From: JACIYW01 sp014359745
GTDB lineage: Bacteria; Pseudomonadota; Alphaproteobacteria; Rhodobacterales; Rhodobacteraceae
NCBI GenBank assembly: GCA_050433985.1
Contig: JBNPWE010000001.1
Location: forward strand, 186,001 to 250,000
Length of the DNA stretch: 64,000 nucleotides
Direction of reading: 5' to 3'
Within the stretch, counting starts at the first letter, position 1. Every line of letters starts with the position of its first letter. The position numbers and the translations under genes are program-made. The notes under the pieces are model-generated. The model was given only the letters and a program-made list of their open reading frames with translations, had not been told where the DNA came from and made no database searches. Of the stretch, positions 43,892-52,941 are shown in pieces.

Positions 43892-45741
43892 ATTACCGCG
43901 CCCCGGCGGATATAGAACCAAAACCGTTCGGTGTTTTGCCACGGGTCATAGGCCGAAAACAGACCCGCCCAGCGCGGGTCACCCGCCATGAAGCTGATCC
44001 AGTCGAAACCGGGCCGATCAAAATAGCCAGAGCGGCGGTCGATCACCAGCAGTTCCGGCGCGCGCGCCTCTATATCGTCCAGCGTGTCGGTGCGGTTGCG
44101 TGCCGCAATGGCGCGCAGCCTGGCGCAAACGTCGGGCACTGCCTCGCAATCGGTTCGGGCCAGCCGATTGATCGCGCCGGGCACCAGCCAGTTCGAGGAA
44201 TAGCTGCTGGCCCAATCGGCGCCTGCCGCGATTGCGGCGGGCGGCCCGGCATGGACCCCGGTCGTCAGTACTATAAGGCTTGTAATATCCACAATTTTAC
44301 GCGCTTCCTCTGCGATCCTGATCGCGTCAGGATTGCGGTATGGCCCACGCCGCAGCGCCTCAGTTGACAACAGCGCCAGGGCCACAAGCAGGGCGATGGC
44401 AACCACGTTCAACCGGACCGCGGTGATCACCGCCAGAAAACAGGCAACCATCCCGAAGGCGACAAAGGGGATGGTGTGATAGCCAAAGCCCGTGCCCTGC
44501 GCCAGATACACCCCCAGCCCCGCCGCCGACAGCGCCCAGAACGGCGCCGACAGCCGCATCGCTTCGGGTGACCGGGACGCGATCAGCGCCGCGCTTGAAA
44601 GGATGACCCCGCGCAACAGGATAACGCCCACCACAAGAACCATCGGCGCGCCGTAAGCCCCGTACACCTCTCGCGCCATTGGCACGATATCGGTGAAATA
44701 GGCCGGATGGATCAGCGCCACATAGCCGACATAGGCCGCGCCGATCCCCACGAAGGTCAGGTTCCCGGCCGACAGAACCGGGCGGAGCGACCGGGTTGCC
44801 CCAACCCTCCACAGGGTAATCGCCAGAGGCAGCAACAGGAAATGCGGCTTCAGGCAAACGCCCACCGCCGCTACCGCCGCGCGCGCAACAGCGCCGCGCC
44901 CCCCCGCCGCCCCAAGCTGGCCAACCGCCCAGGGCATCGCCAGGATCACCAGAAGCTGTTCGCGCTGGCCGATGTTGTTGAGCGCGGGCAGCACCATCGC
45001 CATCCCCAGCCCCGCCACCAGCAATATGTGGCGCGGCACCGGCAAGGCCAGCGCATCGCGCAGCACCGCCGACGACCACGCAAGACTGGCAAAGATCACC
45101 AGCCCCAGCGCCAGGTACTGCCCGTTCGTGTCGGAAATCGCGAACAGATCGGCAAGCCCCAGTGCAGGCAATGTCAGGTAGAAATTCAGCGGCGGGTTGA
45201 CCTCGCTCAGGTCGGTGTAAAGCCCCGCGCCCGCCAGCCAGTCGCGCGTGGCAAGCAGATACCAGGCGGTATCGTGGTTGATCATCCGCCCCCAGAAAAA
45301 CGCGGTGACGGCCAGCGCCACGGATGCGGCCACCGCCAGACCGGCGCCATCGGTCGGGCCGCGCGCCGCATCCCCGGTAAACACCCAGAACCGCAGCCCG
45401 ATATAGGTGGCCGCAGGCACGATCAGGGCGACGGCGGCCATCGCCGCCCCCATTCCCAGCCCCAGACGCATATCTACCGCCCAGACCGTCAGACTGCTGG
45501 CGCAAAGGCCCATCAGCGCCGTTACCGCAAACCGCCCCGCCTCGGCCCCGAAACGCGGCACAGTGCCGAAGGTAAAACGGGCATGGCCCAGATAGGAAAA
45601 GCACAGCGCCACTGCGAACCCGGAAAAATTTGCTGCAAGTGGTGCCACGCCAGCCCCGCTGGCGGTCAGCGCGACCAGAACGTGAACCACCGTCGCCAGT
45701 ACGCCCACACCCCCGAAACGGAGCAGTTGCTGCATCGTCAT
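43840..45741 (-). CDS. GtrA-domain membrane protein fused to a PMT/ArnT-like glycosyltransferase-type region
   Basis: 633 residues. The first about 120 match GtrA (RFGGVGVLATVVHVLVALTA, VALCFSYLGHARFTFG, four helices), the putative flippase for lipid-linked sugars. The rest has about nine membrane helices and a large soluble loop, with INHDTAWYLLATRDWLAGAG, DLSEVNPPLNFYLTLPALGL and LVIDRRSGYFDRPGFDW near the end, resembling glycosyltransferase 39-type transferases. This suggests transfer of a sugar across the membrane onto an envelope glycan. ATG 45741 is used. It follows a GtrB-type gene and a methyltransferase remnant on the same strand. Confidence 0.82.
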   Translation of the reverse strand: MTMQQLLRFGGVGVLATVVHVLVALTASGAGVAPLAANFSGFAVALCFSYLGHARFTFGTVPRFGAEAGRFAVTALMGLCASSLTVWAVDMRLGLGMGAAMAAVALIVPAATYIGLRFWVFTGDAARGPTDGAGLAVAASVALAVTAFFWGRMINHDTAWYLLATRDWLAGAGLYTDLSEVNPPLNFYLTLPALGLADLFAISDTNGQYLALGLVIFASLAWSSAVLRDALALPVPRHILLVAGLGMAMVLPALNNIGQREQLLVILAMPWAVGQLGAAGGRGAVARAAVAAVGVCLKPHFLLLPLAITLWRVGATRSLRPVLSAGNLTFVGIGAAYVGYVALIHPAYFTDIVPMAREVYGAYGAPMVLVVGVILLRGVILSSAALIASRSPEAMRLSAPFWALSAAGLGVYLAQGTGFGYHTIPFVAFGMVACFLAVITAVRLNVVAIALLVALALLSTEALRRGPYRNPDAIRIAEEARKIVDITSLIVLTTGVHAGPPAAIAAGADWASSYSSNWLVPGAINRLARTDCEAVPDVCARLRAIAARNRTDTLDDIEARAPELLVIDRRSGYFDRPGFDWISFMAGDPRWAGLFSAYDPWQNTERFWFYIRRGAVIHTGATAASSSRGVPPQ

Positions 45742-45854
45742 CAGATCATTTCCGGTCTTGCGCAGGACTGCCTCATCAACAGGCACAAAGGGGCGGCGAG
45801 CCACCAATGCCGTGCCTCCAGATCATTCATCCGGTCGTAGACGCTGCGCTCCAT
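45741..45854 (-). pseudogene. SAM-dependent methyltransferase N-terminal remnant
   Basis: 37 codons starting MERSVYDRMNDLEARHWWLA, which closely resembles the conserved start of a family of methyltransferases found in GtrA/GtrB-type glycan clusters (M-x-x-x-V-Y-x-R-M...A-R-H-W-W). The frame then ends. It lies exactly between the GtrB-like and GtrA-like genes, so a full methyltransferase gene has probably been deleted. Confidence 0.6.
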
Positions 45855-45855
45855 C

Positions 45856-46845
45856 TCAGGGTTCCCCGGCGTGGCGGTGCGATCGCACGATGTAAAGCGG
45901 GCGCTGCCGCACTTCGGTATAAATGCGCCCGACATATTCGCCGATGATACCCAGCGCAAAGACGTTCATGCCGCCGAACACCAGGATCAGGATCACGGTT
46001 GACGCATAGCCGGGCACATCCGCGCCGAAGATCAGGGTATGCGCAAAGATGAACGCCGAATAACACAGTGCCGCCAGCGCGATCGCAACCCCGACATAGG
46101 TCCAGATCCGCAACGGCAGGGTCGAGGACGCGAATATGCCGTCAAGCGCTAATTTCCATAGTTTCCACCACGACCAGCGTGTCGTGCCCTCGGCGCGGGC
46201 GGGGCGGTCATAGGTGATTTCCTCGGCCTCGAAACCCACCCATGAAAACAGCGCCTTGTTGCAGCGCGACCGTTCGCCAAGCTGGCGGATCGCCTCGACC
46301 ACCTCGCGGTCGAACAAGCGGAAATCGCCCACATCGGCGGGCATCGGATGATCGGACAGCGCGTTGAAGACGCGGTAGAAGGCCCGCGCCGTCATGGCCC
46401 GCAGCGGCCCATCGCCATCACGGCTGCGGCGCCGGGCATTGACCACGCGCGCGCCGCCTTGCCAGCGGTCAATCAGGTCAGCGATAACATGCGGCGGGTC
46501 TTGCAGATCGACATCCAGCGGGATCACCGCATCGCCCAAAGCGTGGTTGAGGCCGGCAAACAGCGCCGCCTCTTTGCCAAAGTTGCGCGACAGGTTGATC
46601 AGGGCGATATCGTCGCGCGTGGCGGCGGCGGCAAGGATGATCCGTTCCGTGCCATCCCGGCTGCCATCGTTGATGAACAGGATTTCGACCCGCACACGCG
46701 GGCGCAGCGCCGCAAGAACCGGGGTGATCGCATCCAGAAACCCGTCAACGCTGCGTTCCTCGTTATAGACTGGAACAATCAGCGTGACCAAAGGCGCCCG
46801 CGCCCTTGAACGGGGAAGGGAATGGATTTCGGCGGAAGTTTCCAT
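45856..46845 (-). CDS. GT2 family polyprenyl-phosphate glycosyltransferase (GtrB/DPM1-like)
   Basis: 329 residues. The GT-A fold core is LIVPVYNEERSVDGFLDAIT, ILFINDGSRDGTERI, LSRNFGKEAALFAGLNHALG and the DxD-bearing PLDVDLQDPPHVI; then two C-terminal membrane helices (WTYVGVAIALAALCYSAFIF, TVILILVFGGMNVFALGIIG). It likely charges undecaprenyl phosphate with a sugar that the GtrA-type partner flips. ATG 46845. Confidence 0.92.
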   Translation of the reverse strand: METSAEIHSLPRSRARAPLVTLIVPVYNEERSVDGFLDAITPVLAALRPRVRVEILFINDGSRDGTERIILAAAATRDDIALINLSRNFGKEAALFAGLNHALGDAVIPLDVDLQDPPHVIADLIDRWQGGARVVNARRRSRDGDGPLRAMTARAFYRVFNALSDHPMPADVGDFRLFDREVVEAIRQLGERSRCNKALFSWVGFEAEEITYDRPARAEGTTRWSWWKLWKLALDGIFASSTLPLRIWTYVGVAIALAALCYSAFIFAHTLIFGADVPGYASTVILILVFGGMNVFALGIIGEYVGRIYTEVRQRPLYIVRSHRHAGEP

Positions 46846-46960
46846 AGGCGCGCACCCCGGCAATGATCATGGACAATTGTTGTTGCTTCCGTTCAATGCT
46901 TTCCAGAAGGCAACAATAGGGCGGTCGCATGGAATTTTCCCGATGATGCACCCGCCCCTG

Positions 46961-48592
46961 TCAGGCCGCCGCCCCGGCCCTTGCGCGCGCCAGGATCATC
47001 TCGGCCGCCTTTTCGGCGATCATCGTCACGGGGGCGTGGGTGTTGCCCGACGGGATGGCGGGCATGACCGAGGCATCGGCGATGGAAAGCCCGCCGACCC
47101 CGTGCACCCGCAGATCGGGGGCGGTGACGGCCATCGGATCGGTGCCCATGCGCGCGGTGGCGACCGGATGAAAGATGGTGGTGGCGATATCACCCGCCGC
47201 GCGGGCCAGATCGGCGTCGCTTGACACATCGGGGCCGGGTTTGAGTTCGGTGGGCGCAAAGCCGCGCAGGCGCCCGGTCGCCATCAGGCGGCGGGCGTGG
47301 CGGATACTGTCGGCGGCAACCGCGCGATCGGCCGGGGCCGACAGGTAATTCGGCCGGATTACCGGGGCCGCCATGGGATCATTGCTGCGGATATGGCAGG
47401 TGCCCCGGCTTTCGGGGCGCAGGTTGCACACCGAAACCGTCAGTGCCGGAAAGCGGTGCAGCGGCTGGCCGAAGGCATCCAGCGACAGCGGCTGAACGTG
47501 GTATTCGATATTGGGGGTCTCGTGTTCGGGCGCGGACCGGGTGAAGATGCCCAACTGGCTGGGTGCCATCGCCATCGGCCCGCTGCGGCGCCATGCATAT
47601 TCGGCGGCGATGCCGATACTGCCCCAAAACGATGCGGCGCGATCGTTCAAGGTGCGCGCGCCGCTGATGCGAAACACGGTGCGGATTTGCAGGTGATCCT
47701 GAAGGTTCTCGCCCACGCCGGGCAGGTCGTGCCGCACCGCGATGCCATGATCCGACAGCACCCGCCCCGGCCCGATGCCCGACAGTTCCAGTATCTTCGG
47801 CGTGCCGATGGCCCCTGCGGCCAGCACCACCTCGGCCCCCGCCCGCACCACATGGCGCTGCCCGCCGCGCCGGAACAGGGCGCCGGTGACGCGCAGGCCG
47901 TCCAGCGTCAGGTGCTCCACCTCGGCGCCGGTCACGATGCGCAGGTTTGCCCGCCTGGACGCCGGATCAAGAAAGGCCTTGCGCGCGTTCCAGCGCAGGC
48001 CCGCGCGCTGGTTCACCTCGAAATACCCCGCGCCCTCATTGTCGCCCCGGTTGAAATCCTCGGTCGGGGGGATGCCCAGTTCCGCCGCCGCCTCGCGGAC
48101 CGCATCAAGGATCGGCCAAGCCAGGCGCTGGCGTTCCACCCGCAATTCGCCGGTCGCGCCATGCACCGCATCGGCGCCGCCGTGATAAGCCTCGGATTTG
48201 CGGAAATAGGGCAGCACATCATCCCAGCCCCAGCCGGTATTGCCCATCTGCCGCCACAGATCATAGTCGCGCGCCTGCCCGCGCATATAGATCATGCCGT
48301 TGATCGAACTGCATCCGCCCAGAACCTTGCCACGCGGATAGGCCAGCGCGCGGCCGTTCAGCCCCGGTTCAGCCTCGGTCGACAGGCACCAATCCAGGCT
48401 GGGGTCGCCCATGGCGTAAAGATATCCCACCGGCACATGCACCCAGAACCGGTTGTCGGACCCGCCCGCCTCGAGCAGCAGCACCCGGTTGGCGGGATCG
48501 GCGCTGAGGCGGTTGGCCAGCACGCAGCCCGCCGATCCCGCGCCGATGATGACGTAATCGTATCGGCCGAAATCCTGCGCCGCGTCTGACAT
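46961..48592 (-). CDS. GMC-family oxidoreductase (choline dehydrogenase-like)
   Basis: 543 residues. FAD-binding VIIGAGSAGCVLANRLS, GMC signatures around YPRGKVLGGCSSINGMIYMR and VVLAAGAIGTPKILELSGIG, and active-site residues in IFHPVATARMG and IPSGNTHAPVTMIAEKAAE. Close to BetA and related alcohol dehydrogenases; substrate cannot be fixed. ATG 48592. Upstream are R7 and the murQ gene; downstream the glycosyltransferase gene, 115 bp apart. Confidence 0.92.
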   Translation of the reverse strand: MSDAAQDFGRYDYVIIGAGSAGCVLANRLSADPANRVLLLEAGGSDNRFWVHVPVGYLYAMGDPSLDWCLSTEAEPGLNGRALAYPRGKVLGGCSSINGMIYMRGQARDYDLWRQMGNTGWGWDDVLPYFRKSEAYHGGADAVHGATGELRVERQRLAWPILDAVREAAAELGIPPTEDFNRGDNEGAGYFEVNQRAGLRWNARKAFLDPASRRANLRIVTGAEVEHLTLDGLRVTGALFRRGGQRHVVRAGAEVVLAAGAIGTPKILELSGIGPGRVLSDHGIAVRHDLPGVGENLQDHLQIRTVFRISGARTLNDRAASFWGSIGIAAEYAWRRSGPMAMAPSQLGIFTRSAPEHETPNIEYHVQPLSLDAFGQPLHRFPALTVSVCNLRPESRGTCHIRSNDPMAAPVIRPNYLSAPADRAVAADSIRHARRLMATGRLRGFAPTELKPGPDVSSDADLARAAGDIATTIFHPVATARMGTDPMAVTAPDLRVHGVGGLSIADASVMPAIPSGNTHAPVTMIAEKAAEMILARARAGAAA

Positions 48593-48697
48593 CGGTTCCC
48601 CCCGTGGTTACGCCATCGCCCGAAGGTTAGGGGCGCGCGGGCGTAAAGGCAAACTGCTTTGCCGCGAGTGTCAGAGCGCGCGCCAGGCGGCACCCGA

Positions 48698-48735
48698 CCC
48701 TCCGGGGGGAGTATTTGCAATCGAGAGGATGAGGC
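48698..48735 (+). repeat. dispersed repeat, short copy R7 (TCGAGAGGATG subtype)
   Basis: CCTCCGGGGGGAGTATTTGC then AATCGAGAGGATGAGG. It lies between the murQ stop and the GMC oxidoreductase start, oriented against both. Only the core block is present. Confidence 0.7.
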
Positions 48736-48740
48736 AAAGG

Positions 48741-49640
48741 TCAGGGTTTCAGGGCGTCCGCGAGGCGGCCACCGGCGGCATCGAGGCGCGCGCGGGCCGC
48801 TTCAAGGGGCAGGTCCAGCGCCAGCATGATGGTGGCCAGTTTGATTGATCCCTCGGCCCGCGCCAGTGCCGCGCGCGCGTCCTGCGCGCACACACCGGTC
48901 AGATCGGCGACAATCGCTTCGGCGCGGCGCTGCAACTTGGCGTTGGTCGGGCGCATTTCAACCATGCGGCCCTGATAGACAAGGCCAAGCCTGACCATCA
49001 GCGCCGTGGAAAAAGTGGTCAACGCCACCTTCTGCGCGGTGCCCGCCTTCATCCGGGTGGACCCCGCGACAAGTTCGGGGCCGGTATCAAGCGCGATGCC
49101 GATTTCTGCGGCCTCGATCAAAGGGGTGCCCGGTGCGTTGGCAATCCCGATCGTCAGCGCGCCCGATGCCCGCGCGGCCCGCAGGCCCGCCACGGTGAAC
49201 GGCGTGGCGCCAGAGGCGGCAAGGCCGATCACCACATCATCGGGCCCGCAGGCAAGATCGCTCAGCGCGGCGGCGGCGGCGCGGGCGTCATCCTCGGCCC
49301 CCTCGATGGCGGTCGTCAGGGCTGACGGGCCGCCCGCGATCAGGGCCAGCGCCCTGTCGGGCGGCCAGCCGAAGGTGGGCGGCAGTTCGGCCGCGTCAAG
49401 CATCGCCAGCCGCCCCGAGGTGCCGGCGCCAAGGTAGATCAGCCTGCCGCCCCGCGCCAGGCGCGTCGCCGCCCCGGCCACCGCGCGGCCAAGGGTCGGC
49501 CCGGCGGCCTGCACGGCGGCGATGGCGGTGAACTGGCTTTCGGTGATCGCGGCCACCAGATCGGCCACCGGCCAGGTTTCCAGATCATGATGGCGGGGGC
49601 TTGGGCGTTCGGTCATGCGGTCGGTCATGCGTTCGGTCAT
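48741..49640 (-). CDS. murQ: N-acetylmuramic acid 6-phosphate etherase
   Basis: 299 residues. Converts MurNAc-6-P to GlcNAc-6-P and lactate in wall recycling. SIS-domain signatures: RLIYLGAGTSGRLAMLDAAE, PPTFGWPPD, GLAASGATPFTVAGLRAARA, GSTRMKAGTAQKVALTTFST. The N-terminus MTERMTDRMTERP has three possible ATGs in a near-repeat; the first overlaps the kinase stop (ATGA). Functionally it connects to NagZ at the left edge and the kinase gene here. Confidence 0.96.
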   Translation of the reverse strand: MTERMTDRMTERPSPRHHDLETWPVADLVAAITESQFTAIAAVQAAGPTLGRAVAGAATRLARGGRLIYLGAGTSGRLAMLDAAELPPTFGWPPDRALALIAGGPSALTTAIEGAEDDARAAAAALSDLACGPDDVVIGLAASGATPFTVAGLRAARASGALTIGIANAPGTPLIEAAEIGIALDTGPELVAGSTRMKAGTAQKVALTTFSTALMVRLGLVYQGRMVEMRPTNAKLQRRAEAIVADLTGVCAQDARAALARAEGSIKLATIMLALDLPLEAARARLDAAGGRLADALKP

Positions 49641-50527
49641 ACGGAGGCCTTTGCGCGGGCAAGGTGGGCGGCGGTCAGCGCCGCATCGATGGGCGGGGTG
49701 GCAAGGGCAATGCCGGGAAGGGCGCGCGCAAGGCTGTCGATGACCAGCGGCGCGCGCGCCACCCCGCCGACAGCCGCGACCGGGCCGGGGCCACAGCGCG
49801 CGACCAGCACCTGCGCCAGCCGGGCAAGCTCCCGGCCCGCCCGGATCAGCACCGCGCGCGCAACGGGGTCGCCCGCGCGCGCGGCCTCGTCAACCGCGCG
49901 CGCCAGCGTGCCGATCCGGCCGCGGTCGGCCCCATAGACAAAGGTGCGCGCCCCCGGCCAGCCCTGCCCGCCCATCGACGCCCAAAGCGCTTGGGCCAAC
50001 GTCGGCGCCGCGCGGAAATCGCCGTCGCGGTCCTCGGCCTGAAACAGCGCCTCAAGGGCGCGCAGCGCGATCCAGCTTGCCGACCCCGCATCATCGATCA
50101 GCATGCCGCGCCCGCCGACGCGGGTGATCCGGCCATCTTGCGCGATCGACAGGCCCACCGATCCGGTGCCCGCCACGATCAGATGCCCGGCGCCGGGCGC
50201 GAAGGCGGCGTGAAAGGCCAGTTCCACGTCATCGGTGATCGCGATTGCTGCGGGGCGGGTGCCGAAAACCTGGGCAAACAGCGCGCGCGCCGCATCGCCC
50301 GCGCCATCGTCATGGCCGGTCAGCCCGGCATGAAGACCGGCAAGCGGCCCCGGCACCTGCCCCGCGATGTCGCGCAGCACCGCAACCAGCGCCGCGCGCG
50401 CCGCCGCGTTGAACAGATGCGCCGATGCCCCGCCCACAGCGCCGCGCCCAACCTCGGCCCCGCCTGCGTCAACAAGCACCCAACGGGTGGCCGTACCGCC
50501 CATGTCTATCCCCAGGTAGTGGCGCAT
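49637..50527 (-). CDS. BadF/BadG/BcrA-type N-acetylglucosamine kinase
   Basis: 296 residues. ASKHA fold: phosphate loop LGIDMGGTATRWVLVDA, AHLIVAGTGSVGLS, IDDAGSASWIALRALEAL and the second nucleotide segment VAAVGGVARAPL. In this gene order such kinases phosphorylate GlcNAc/anhydro-sugars for recycling. ATG 50527 with AAAAGGGG upstream. The long upstream frame to 50836 shows no support. Coupled to murQ. Confidence 0.88.
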   Translation of the reverse strand: MRHYLGIDMGGTATRWVLVDAGGAEVGRGAVGGASAHLFNAAARAALVAVLRDIAGQVPGPLAGLHAGLTGHDDGAGDAARALFAQVFGTRPAAIAITDDVELAFHAAFAPGAGHLIVAGTGSVGLSIAQDGRITRVGGRGMLIDDAGSASWIALRALEALFQAEDRDGDFRAAPTLAQALWASMGGQGWPGARTFVYGADRGRIGTLARAVDEAARAGDPVARAVLIRAGRELARLAQVLVARCGPGPVAAVGGVARAPLVIDSLARALPGIALATPPIDAALTAAHLARAKASV

Positions 50528-50757
50528 CGGGCCCCTTTTACATGCGGGTGAGCAGGAAAGCGCCCGGCCAACACCCCTGCCGCCCCCACAATACCCGCTG
50601 GGCAACAGGATGCCAGCCGGGAAATGCCGCGCAATCGTGCCTTGCCTCCAGGGGCACGACAGTTCCCGGAACCAGAGGGCAGAGGGCGCAAGATGGACCG
50701 GGGCCTGTTTTGACATTCCTGGCGGCCTGTGCCGTGGCCGGGACACCGGGGGGCAGC

Positions 50758-50875
50758 GCCTGTTGCGCTCAACCAGACCCGCGGCCTGACCGCAAAGGAA
50801 AACCCTCTTTCCCATCCTCTCGAAAAAAATACTCATTTTCCGCGCTTGCCATGCGCACGCCGGTCAAGGGGATTC
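50758..50875 (-). repeat. dispersed 3'-UTR repeat, long copy R8 (TCGAGAGGATG subtype)
   Basis: Minus strand: CTTGACCGGCGTGCGCATGG, GAGTATTTTTTTCGAGAGGA, GGTTTTCCTTTGCGGTCAG, ending GGTTGAGCGCAACA. It begins about 30 bp after the gltX stop and lies on the same strand. The rest of the 50528-50904 gap has no gene. Confidence 0.75.
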
Positions 50876-50904
50876 ACCCGGCTGGCGGCAATCCGCGCCG
50901 GGGT

Positions 50905-52227
50905 TCAGCCCCGCGCCTGCACCCGCTGCATAAGCGGCATCAGATCGCCCATATCCGGCCCGTGCGCCTGGCCGGTGACGGCCTTGCGCAGCGGCATGAA
51001 CAGGGCCTTGCCCTTGCGGCCCGTCGCCTGTTTGACCGCCGCGGTCCAGTCCGCCCATGTGGTCTCGTCATAGGGGGGCGGCGGCAGCAGGGCCATGGCG
51101 GCGGCGATGAAATCGGCATCCTCGGGGGCGATATCGGGCGGGGCGCCATCGCGGCACAGGGCCCACCAATCGGCCAGATCGCCCAAAACGGTGATGTTCT
51201 GGCGCGCCACCCGCCAGAAGCGTTCGGCCTGATCGGCGGGCACGCCCAGATCCGCGATCCGATCGGCCACCTCGGCAAAGGGCAGCGCCTGCACATGGGC
51301 GCGGGTCAGCGGGAACAGATCTTCGACATCGAACTTGGTCGGGGCCGCGCCGAACTGGCCGGGATCGAACCCTTCGATCAGCTCGGGCAGGGATGCGCGC
51401 AATTCCACCGGCTGCGACGATCCAAGCCGCGCCATCAGCGACAAAAGCGCCATCGGTTCCACCCCCCGCGCGCGCAGGTCCTTGAGCGCCAGCGTGCCCA
51501 GCCGTTTTGACAGCGCCTCGCCCTGCGGGCCGGTCAGCAACGAATGGTGGGCGAAATCGGGCACGCCGCCGCCCAGCGCCTGCATGATCTGGATCTGCGT
51601 GGCGGTATTGGTCACATGATCCGACCCGCGCACGACATAGGTCACGCCCATCTCGATATCATCGACCACCGAGGCCAGCGTATAAAGCACCTGCCCGTCG
51701 GCGCGGATCAGCACCGGGTCGGAGACCGAGGCGGCATCGATCGAGATCGGGCCAAGGATGCCATCAGTCCATTCGATGCGCTCATGATCCAGGCGGAAGC
51801 GCCAGTAACCGCCGCGTTCCGCGCGCAGCTTGTCCTTCTCGGCCTCCGACAGCGCCAGTGCCGCGCGGTCATAGACCGGCGGCCGGCCCATGTTGAGCTG
51901 CTTCTTGCGCTTTAGATCCAGTTCCACCGGCGTCTCGAAACACTCATAAAACCGGCCCGCCGCGCGCAGCGCATCGGCTGCCGCCGCGTAACGATCCAGC
52001 CGCGCCGATTGCCGTTCCACCCGGTCCCAATGCAGGCCCAGCCATTCCAGATCGCGTTTGATCCCGTCGACATATTCCTCTTTGGAACGTTCGGGATCGG
52101 TGTCATCAAGGCGCAGGATGAATTGCCCGCCGGCCTTTTTTGCGATCATGTAGTTGAACAGCGCCGTGCGCAGGTTGCCGACATGCAGCCAGCCGGTGGG
52201 CGACGGGGCGAAACGGGTGGTGACCAT
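50905..52227 (-). CDS. gltX: glutamyl-tRNA synthetase
   Basis: 440 residues, class I synthetase. Motifs: FAPSPTGWLHVGNLRTALFN (HIGH-type), DTDPERSKEEY, RGSDHVTNTATQIQIMQALG and EALSKRLG (KMSKS-type). Length fits GltX. The segment KKQLNMGRPPVYDRAALALS replaces the zinc-site form of E. coli. ATG 52227 with AGGAG upstream; the frame up to 52386 has no site. With GatCAB it supplies mischarged Glu-tRNA(Gln). Confidence 0.96.
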   Translation of the reverse strand: MVTTRFAPSPTGWLHVGNLRTALFNYMIAKKAGGQFILRLDDTDPERSKEEYVDGIKRDLEWLGLHWDRVERQSARLDRYAAAADALRAAGRFYECFETPVELDLKRKKQLNMGRPPVYDRAALALSEAEKDKLRAERGGYWRFRLDHERIEWTDGILGPISIDAASVSDPVLIRADGQVLYTLASVVDDIEMGVTYVVRGSDHVTNTATQIQIMQALGGGVPDFAHHSLLTGPQGEALSKRLGTLALKDLRARGVEPMALLSLMARLGSSQPVELRASLPELIEGFDPGQFGAAPTKFDVEDLFPLTRAHVQALPFAEVADRIADLGVPADQAERFWRVARQNITVLGDLADWWALCRDGAPPDIAPEDADFIAAAMALLPPPPYDETTWADWTAAVKQATGRKGKALFMPLRKAVTGQAHGPDMGDLMPLMQRVQARG

Positions 52228-52299
52228 GGCAATCTCCTGTTGGGCCGCGTTTTTCACAGCGCGCGGCCTTTGTCCATATCCACCCCGCAGGAGCAGCCC

Positions 52300-52710
52300 T
52301 TGGAACCCGATCTGACCGACCTTGTCGCACCCGGCCTTGCCCAGATAGAGGCCCTGGCCGAAACCGCGCGCGCGGGCCTGCCACAAGCGTTTCGCGCGGC
52401 GGCCGACCTGATTGCGCTGCGGGTGGTGGATTTCGCGCCCGATGCGATGCTGGATGCCTTGGGAATCGATGACCCGTTCGATCTGACCGGGCTTTACGAA
52501 GGCATTCCGATGACCGAAAAATCAACCTTCGATCAGCCGCATGGCCCCGATACGATCTGGTTGTTCCGGCGCGCCATCCTTGATGAATGGGCCGGACGCG
52601 GCGATGTCACTTTGGGGGAACTGGTTGCGCATGTGATGATCCACGAGATGGCGCATCACTTTGGCTGGTCGGATGACGATATCGCCAGCATCGACCGATG
52701 GTGGGAATAA
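52300..52710 (+). CDS. zincin-like metallopeptidase family protein (DUF1025/MMP type)
   Basis: 136 residues. The zinc motif HEMAHHFGWSDDDIAS is at the end, after GELVAHVMIHEM, with PDTIWLFRRAILDEWAGRGD before it. The start is TTG 52300 with AGGAG seven bases upstream; no ATG fits the conserved N-terminus. Function of the family is unknown. Divergent from gltX; ended by a strong hairpin. Confidence 0.88.
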   Translation: MEPDLTDLVAPGLAQIEALAETARAGLPQAFRAAADLIALRVVDFAPDAMLDALGIDDPFDLTGLYEGIPMTEKSTFDQPHGPDTIWLFRRAILDEWAGRGDVTLGELVAHVMIHEMAHHFGWSDDDIASIDRWWE

Positions 52711-52739
52711 CCCCCGGACCGCAGGTAGCGGTCCGGGGG
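52711..52739. terminator. bidirectional terminator hairpin
   Basis: A perfect 12-bp stem: CCCCCGGACCGC and GCGGTCCGGGGG around AGGTA. It lies directly after the peptidase stop and eight bases from the lipoprotein stop on the other strand. There is no long T-run, but stem strength is high. Confidence 0.7.
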
Positions 52740-52746
52740 CAGGTTG

Positions 52747-52941
52747 TCACGAAGGTCTCTTGATCTCGACGCTGAACTCACCCTCGCTACCCGTGATAAG
52801 TCCCGGCCCGGCCTTGATCTGATCCGGACGAGAGACATCTTCAGGGTCAATGGGGGTAGAGTTGGCACATCCCGAAAGAATGACGATCACAGCCAGGCCA
52901 GCCGCCCGCGACAGAAATCTTCCGGGAGTTTTTGCGTGCAT
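52747..52941 (-). CDS. small lipoprotein
   Basis: 64 residues: a signal (AAGLAVIVILSGC) with lipobox LSGC, then a short polar body (PEDVSRPDQIKAGPGLITGS). The ATG overlaps the porin stop, so it is probably co-transcribed with the porin as a minor distal gene. No family recognised. Confidence 0.68.
   Translation of the reverse strand: MHAKTPGRFLSRAAGLAVIVILSGCANSTPIDPEDVSRPDQIKAGPGLITGSEGEFSVEIKRPS

Noticed and set aside
46870..46925. ATTGTTG...CAACAAT inverted repeat upstream of the glycosyltransferase
   Set aside because: Could be a terminator or operator for the flanking minus-strand genes but is imperfect and lacks a clear T-run; not called.
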